A stretch of 64,000 nt of DNA from Streptomyces cinnabarinus (lineage in GTDB: Bacteria; Actinomycetota; Actinomycetes; Streptomycetales; Streptomycetaceae), in assembly GCF_027270315.1 (NCBI RefSeq), contig NZ_CP114413.1, positions 4,526,001 through 4,590,000 on the forward strand, read 5' to 3'. The notes under the pieces were generated by a model. It was not told the DNA's origin and did not search any database. It saw only the letters and a list, made by a program, of their open reading frames with translations. This document shows, piece by piece, positions 60,022 through 64,000 of the stretch (within the stretch, counting starts at the first letter, position 1; every line of letters starts with the position of its first letter). The translations under genes and the position numbers were made by a program.

Positions 60022-60762
60022 GTGGATAGCGGATCGAGCCGAGCCGATCTGTCGGACGCCGATCTTCTGGCGCGCCATGTCTCGGGTGACAAGGACGCCT
60101 TTGGTGAGATCGTGCGCCGTCACCGCGACCGCCTCTGGGCCGTCGCCCTGCGCACGCTGGGCGACCGCGAGGAGGCCGCTGACGCCGTTCAGGACGCGCT
60201 GGTCTCCGCTTACCGGGCCGCCCATACCTTCCGCGGCCAGTCGGCCGTCACGACCTGGCTGCACCGGATCACGGTGAACGCCTGTCTCGACCGGGCGCGT
60301 AAGGCGGCCTCCCGGAAGACGTCCCCCGTCGATGACACCGAGCGGCTGGAACAGCTTCTGGAGCCGCATGAGTCGGCTTCGGCTCCGGCCGAGCGCAATG
60401 ATCTGCACCGGCAGTTGCTGGAGGCGCTCGGCACGCTTCCGCCCGATCAGCGGGCCGCGCTCGTCCTGGTCGACATGCAGGGGTACCCCGTCGCCGAAGC
60501 GGCCCAGCTCCTCGATGTGCCCACCGGAACGGTGAAGAGCCGGTGCGCGCGAGGCAGAGCCAGACTGCTCCCGCTCCTCACCCATCTGCGGCCGGAAAAC
60601 GCCGGTGGCGGCAAGGAGGCGAGCGAGCGACGGAACCGCACGGAGGGGACATCCGTCCCACCGGCAGCGGGTCCGCAGGGCGCGAGTCCGCGTGGAGCCG
60701 GTCCCGGGGACTCCGGGCCCAATGATTCAGCTGCTGTGAAGGGCGGAGGTGGGCGAGCGTGA
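60022..60762 (+). CDS. sigM: ECF sigma factor (SigM-type)
   Basis: About 246 aa. Region 2 is DAFGEIVRRHRDRLWAVALR with DREEAADAVQDAL and TWLHRITVNACLDRAR. Region 4 is LPPDQRAALVLVDMQGY followed by VPTGTVKSRCARGRARL. The final 55 residues are a Pro/Gly-rich tail. GTG 60022 follows GGGGG. The gene overlaps the next by four bases, so the anti-sigma factor is translationally coupled. Gene position and fit match S. coelicolor sigM. Confidence 0.9.
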   Translation: MDSGSSRADLSDADLLARHVSGDKDAFGEIVRRHRDRLWAVALRTLGDREEAADAVQDALVSAYRAAHTFRGQSAVTTWLHRITVNACLDRARKAASRKTSPVDDTERLEQLLEPHESASAPAERNDLHRQLLEALGTLPPDQRAALVLVDMQGYPVAEAAQLLDVPTGTVKSRCARGRARLLPLLTHLRPENAGGGKEASERRNRTEGTSVPPAAGPQGASPRGAGPGDSGPNDSAAVKGGGGRA

Positions 60763-61697
60763 CGTCGACGACAGACACGGCCGGGCACCCGGACGTCACC
60801 GAGCTCTCCGACCTCACCGAGGGCCTGCTGCCCGCGTCCCGCGGCGCGGACGTACGTCGGCATCTGGAGGCGTGCGAGCTGTGTGCGGACGTCTACGCGT
60901 CGCTGGAGGAGATCCAGGGACTGCTCGGAACCCTGCCGGGCCCACCGAGGATGCCCGCCGATGTCGCGGGACGGATCGACGCCGCCCTCGCCGCGGAGGC
61001 GCTGCTGAGCGCCACGGCTCCCGCAGGTACAGAGCCGCAGGGAACAGAGCCGGAGGCCGTCAAGAGCGTCAGCGCCGGCGAGCGCTCCGACGACGACACG
61101 CACACGCGTGTTTCACGTGAAACATCGGGCACCGCCGCCCGCCCCGTGGGCCATGCCCGCTCTTCCACCACCGGCCCCGGCCGCAAGCAGCACCGACGCG
61201 GCGGGCGCCGACGCGTCGCCGTCCTCGGCACCGTCTTCACGGTGGCCGCCCTGGGACTCGGTTCCGTGCTGCTGTCCTCCCTCAACGACAGCTCCGACTC
61301 CGAGGGCGACGGCGGCCAGGCCCATGCCTCGGACACCTTCGCCGCGAGCACTCTGGAGCGGCAGGTCTCCGATCTCCTCGCCCAGAAGTCCACGGGCGAG
61401 GAGCGCAGTCCGCGGAGCAGCGTGGGCATGAACTCCGCTCCCGGAACCCGGGAGCCTCAGGTCTTCAAGCAGCCCACGGTTCCGGGCTGCGTCCTGGAAG
61501 GCATCGGACGCGAGGATGGCGCCCTCGCCACCGAGGAGGGCACCTACCAGGGCACCAATGCCCTGCTCGTGGTGCTGCCCGATGCCGACGACACCAGCCG
61601 GGTCACCGCCTACATCATGGACAGCGCCTGCGTGAGCGATCCGTCCGTGGGCAAGGCCGAGGTGCTGCTGAAGCACACCTATACCCGCACCTCCTGA
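60759..61697 (+). CDS. Membrane anti-sigma factor for the upstream ECF sigma
   Basis: 312 aa. The cytoplasmic N-terminus has the zinc-associated anti-sigma motif H-x3-C-x2-C in RRHLEACELCADV. A Pro/Ser-rich linker is followed by a membrane helix near residue 150 (VAVLGTVFTVAALGLGSVLL) and an extracytoplasmic domain with two Cys (PGCVLEG, SACVSDP). It should hold the sigma factor until a surface signal releases it. Start is GTG overlapping the sigM stop. A parS site inside the linker encodes VSRET at residues 118-122. Confidence 0.88.
   Translation: MTSTTDTAGHPDVTELSDLTEGLLPASRGADVRRHLEACELCADVYASLEEIQGLLGTLPGPPRMPADVAGRIDAALAAEALLSATAPAGTEPQGTEPEAVKSVSAGERSDDDTHTRVSRETSGTAARPVGHARSSTTGPGRKQHRRGGRRRVAVLGTVFTVAALGLGSVLLSSLNDSSDSEGDGGQAHASDTFAASTLERQVSDLLAQKSTGEERSPRSSVGMNSAPGTREPQVFKQPTVPGCVLEGIGREDGALATEEGTYQGTNALLVVLPDADDTSRVTAYIMDSACVSDPSVGKAEVLLKHTYTRTS
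61110..61123. other. parS: parS site 13 (exact), inside a coding sequence
   Basis: Exact GTTTCACGTGAAAC within the anti-sigma gene, read as V-S-R-E-T in the disordered linker. Confidence 0.92.
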
Positions 61698-61782
61698 ACA
61701 CCTGCTCACTCCGCGGACGCTTCGTCTCCGTCCCGCTCGGTAGGCGCTACGGTGTCGCCCCTTCGTGTGCCCGGACACAGCG

Positions 61783-61808
61783 GGAATGCACGCCCCTTAG
61801 GATCCGTT
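61783..61808 (+). promoter_or_regulatory. Sigma-R promoter of trxBA
   Basis: GGGAAT (-35, 61782-61787), 18 bases, then GTT (61806-61808) is an exact match to the thiol-stress SigR consensus GGAAT-N18-GTT. S. coelicolor trxBA is a known SigR target. Confidence 0.9.
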
Positions 61809-61879
61809 GGGTGGGGTGAGAGTTCTGAAAGGGGCTCCCGCCGGACCTATGACGCAGTCCAGAGACGAGGAATCAAGCC

Positions 61880-62848
61880 GTGAGCGACGTCCGTAACGTG
61901 ATCATCATCGGCTCCGGGCCCGCCGGCTACACGGCGGCGCTCTACACCGCGCGCGCGTCGCTGAAGCCGCTGGTGTTCGAGGGCGCCGTCACCGCCGGTG
62001 GCGCGCTGATGAACACCACCGAGGTCGAGAACTTCCCCGGCTTCCAGGACGGCATCATGGGCCCCGAGCTCATGGACAACATGCGCGGCCAGGCCGAGCG
62101 CTTCGGCGCCGAGCTCATCCCGGACGACATCGTCTCCGTGGACCTCTCCGGCGAGATCAAGACCGTCACCGACACCGCGGGCACCGTCCACCGCGCGAAG
62201 GCCGTCATCGTCACCACCGGCTCCCAGCACCGCAAGCTCGGCCTCCCCAACGAGGACGCGCTGTCCGGCCGCGGTGTCTCCTGGTGCGCCACCTGTGACG
62301 GGTTCTTCTTCAAGGACCAGGACATCGCCGTGATCGGCGGCGGCGACACCGCGATGGAGGAGGCCACCTTCCTCTCGCGCTTCGCCAAGTCCGTGACGAT
62401 CGTCCACCGCCGCGACAGCCTGCGCGCCTCCAAGGCCATGCAGGACCGCGCCTTCGCCGACCCGAAGATCAAGTTCGTCTGGGACAGCGAGGTCGCCGAG
62501 GTCCAGGGCAACCAGAAGCTCTCGGGTCTGAAGCTGCGCAACGTCAAGACCGGCGAGCTCTCCGACCTTCCGGTGACCGGCCTGTTCATCGCGATCGGCC
62601 ACGACCCGCGCACCGAACTCTTCAAGGGCCAGCTGGAGCTGGACGAGGAGGGCTACCTCAAGGTCGAAGCACCGTCCACCCGCACCAACCTCACCGGTGT
62701 CTTCGGCGCCGGCGACGTGGTGGACCACACCTACCGCCAGGCGATCACCGCGGCCGGTACCGGCTGCTCCGCCGCCCTCGACGCCGAGCGTTTCCTCGCC
62801 GCCCTCGCGGACGAGGAGAACGCCGCGTCCGAGAAGACGACCGTCTGA
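61880..62848 (+). CDS. trxB: Thioredoxin reductase
   Basis: 322 aa. FAD motif GSGPAGYTAALYTAR at the N-terminus, redox-active CATC near residues 136-139 (SWCATCDGFFF), NADPH motif GGGDTAMEEA and the C-terminal GVFGAGDVVD. It reduces thioredoxin with NADPH. Start is GTG with GAGGAA upstream. In an operon with trxA 42 bases later, both under the SigR promoter. Confidence 0.97.
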   Translation: MSDVRNVIIIGSGPAGYTAALYTARASLKPLVFEGAVTAGGALMNTTEVENFPGFQDGIMGPELMDNMRGQAERFGAELIPDDIVSVDLSGEIKTVTDTAGTVHRAKAVIVTTGSQHRKLGLPNEDALSGRGVSWCATCDGFFFKDQDIAVIGGGDTAMEEATFLSRFAKSVTIVHRRDSLRASKAMQDRAFADPKIKFVWDSEVAEVQGNQKLSGLKLRNVKTGELSDLPVTGLFIAIGHDPRTELFKGQLELDEEGYLKVEAPSTRTNLTGVFGAGDVVDHTYRQAITAAGTGCSAALDAERFLAALADEENAASEKTTV

Positions 62849-62890
62849 CACCCCACCCGCCCCACGCACCAACCAGTTAAGGAGCCCGCA

Positions 62891-63223
62891 GTGGCCGGCA
62901 CCCTGAAGAACGTGACCGACGACTCCTTCGAGCAGGACGTCCTCAAGAGCGACAAGCCCGTCCTGGTGGACTTCTGGGCCGCCTGGTGCGGTCCGTGCCG
63001 CCAGATCGCGCCGTCTCTTGAGGCCATTGCCGCCGAGTACGGCGACAAGATCGAGATCGTCAAGCTGAACATCGACGAGAACCCGGGTACGGCCGCCAAG
63101 TACGGCGTCATGTCCATCCCGACGCTGAACGTCTACCACAACGGCGAGGTCGCCAAGACGATCGTCGGCGCGAAGCCGAAGGCCGCGATCGTCCGCGACC
63201 TTGAGGACTTCATCGCCGAGTAG
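62891..63223 (+). CDS. trxA: Thioredoxin
   Basis: 110 aa. The active site WCGPC is at residues 33-37 with the cis-Pro in SIPTLNVY. Start is GTG after TTAAGGAG. Works with TrxB in the cytoplasmic disulfide-reducing system. Confidence 0.97.
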   Translation: MAGTLKNVTDDSFEQDVLKSDKPVLVDFWAAWCGPCRQIAPSLEAIAAEYGDKIEIVKLNIDENPGTAAKYGVMSIPTLNVYHNGEVAKTIVGAKPKAAIVRDLEDFIAE

Positions 63224-63248
63224 CGGACTCCGTCGCCGAGCAGGCGAT

Positions 63249-63262
63249 GTTTCACGTGAAAC
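63249..63262. other. parS: parS site 14 (exact)
   Basis: Exact GTTTCACGTGAAAC immediately before the trxA terminator, in the convergent gap. Confidence 0.92.
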
Positions 63263-63263
63263 A

Positions 63264-63297
63264 CGAATGGGCCAACCCCTTGGGGTTGGCCCATTCG
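63264..63297. terminator. Terminator of trxBA and the GNAT gene
   Basis: CGAATGGGCCAACCCC and GGGGTTGGCCCATTCG form a perfect 16-bp stem with a two-base loop between convergent genes. Confidence 0.92.
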
Positions 63298-63311
63298 CAT
63301 GAGGGAGCGCA

Positions 63312-63929
63312 TCACAGAGGCCGCAGCACTGGCTCCTTCTGTACGGCCCCCAGCAGCCGGTCGAGCGCCATCTCCACGTCTTCCTTCCAGGAGAGCGTCG
63401 TGCGCAGCTCCAGCCTCAGCCTCGGGTATGTGGGATGGGGCCGTACCGTCTTGAAGCCCACCGCCAGCAGATGATCGGCGGGAAGCACACACGCGGGCTC
63501 CTTCCAGCGCGCGTCCCCGAACGCCTCGATCGCCTTGAAGCCCCGCCGCAACAGATCCTTGGCGACCGTCTGGACCATCACCCGCCCCAGCCCCTGCCCC
63601 TGGTACCCCGGCATGATGAACGCCGTCATCAGCTGCACGGCATCGGGCGAGACGGGGCTCGTGGGAAACGCGGTCGAGCGGGGGACGTAGGCCGGAGGCG
63701 CGTACAGCACGAAGCCCACGGGGACGTCATCGACGTAGACGACCCGGCCGCAGGACCCCCAGTCCAGCAGGACGGCGGAGATCCAGGATTCCTTCTCCAG
63801 CGCCGGAGTGCCGGCGGTTACCGCGGCTTTGCCGCTGACTGGATCCAGTTCCCAGAAGACACACGTCCGGCAACGCTGGGGAAGGTCTTGAAGGTTGTCC
63901 AGCGTGAGCGGTACGAGCCGACGCCCCAT
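63312..63929 (-). CDS. GNAT acetyltransferase next to the parAB region
   Basis: 205 aa with one GNAT domain; the acetyl-CoA loop is IMPGYQGQGLGRVMVQTVAK. The N-terminal RCRTCVFWELDP segment has a C-x2-C pair characteristic of this orthologue group. In S. coelicolor the corresponding gene sits between trxA and parB. Substrate unknown. The last 70 bases of the window are its upstream region, with no further gene visible. Confidence 0.83.
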   Translation of the reverse strand: MGRRLVPLTLDNLQDLPQRCRTCVFWELDPVSGKAAVTAGTPALEKESWISAVLLDWGSCGRVVYVDDVPVGFVLYAPPAYVPRSTAFPTSPVSPDAVQLMTAFIMPGYQGQGLGRVMVQTVAKDLLRRGFKAIEAFGDARWKEPACVLPADHLLAVGFKTVRPHPTYPRLRLELRTTLSWKEDVEMALDRLLGAVQKEPVLRPL

Positions 63930-64000
63930 GAAGGCTGATCCTCGCTTCCCTCGCCCGCTGCGTCACGGGCGGCTGTCAGGGCGTTCCTCTCCCTGAGCAG

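Noticed and set aside
60021..60029. TGTGGATAG near the sigM start as a DnaA box
   Set aside because: Single isolated word overlapping the start codon, with the last base off; no cluster around it.
1..64000. tRNA genes, CRISPR arrays or insertion sequences
   Set aside because: I looked for T-loop sequences such as GGTTCGAATCC, for regular spaced repeats and for transposase motifs and found none I can support.

Overview
The window is high-GC actinobacterial DNA from the origin-proximal core of a Streptomyces-type linear chromosome. The genus call rests on ssgA with its IclR-type activator ssgR, a ptpA-type tyrosine phosphatase, the trxBA operon behind a sigma-R promoter, rare TTA codons confined to two regulators, many leaderless start sites, and fourteen copies of the ParB site GTTTCACGTGAAAC (twelve exact, two with one mismatch). 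Gene order is, as far as I can recall, collinear with the S. coelicolor block running from the cydABDC region down to trxA. From that order I infer that parB, parA and oriC lie just beyond the right end.

Layout. 1-13.9 kb: kptA, a luciferase-like oxidoreductase, a Cof-type phosphatase, an M23 peptidase, a cydA-cydB-cydDC operon behind a Rex-type operator, a HisC-like aminotransferase, a LacI regulator with a TTA codon, and a metallophosphatase. 13.9-25.3 kb: a two-helix membrane protein, a TerD-vWA protein, an HxlR/NTF2-like divergent pair with abutting start codons, thiC behind a TPP riboswitch, a YibE/F protein, ssgA and ssgR, small membrane and cupin proteins, then a holin-like gene, ptpA and a cystathionine gamma-lyase. 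25.4-34.9 kb: accessory-style genes: LysR (TTA codon), Nudix, flavohaemoprotein, HAD phosphatase, GNATs, MarR with an MFS exporter, a serine hydrolase, a DHFR-like reductase. 34.9-40.1 kb: dnaB with a DnaA-box-like cluster upstream, a MATE exporter, and the rplI-rpsR-ssb-rpsF operon.

40.3-63.9 kb: a cell-envelope block with femX, an alanine-racemase-like gene, a GT87 glycosyltransferase, a class A PBP, a PadR regulator with a perfect operator, ino1, an exporter, a small cysteine-containing membrane protein and the CCA-adding enzyme. It continues as a co-directional run of DUF6049, murJ, a pseudokinase, sigM and its anti-sigma factor, then trxB-trxA and a GNAT gene.

The most unusual features concern chromosome-maintenance sites mixed into gene-expression signals. 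Several parS copies are the centre of much longer perfect palindromes at the ends of convergent genes (32671-32714, 51665-51696, 51701-51746). One parS overlaps the cydDC start, one lies inside an anti-sigma coding sequence, and one near-match forms a strand of an extra arm in the thiC riboswitch. No tRNA, rRNA, CRISPR array, transposase or phage integrase was recognised.
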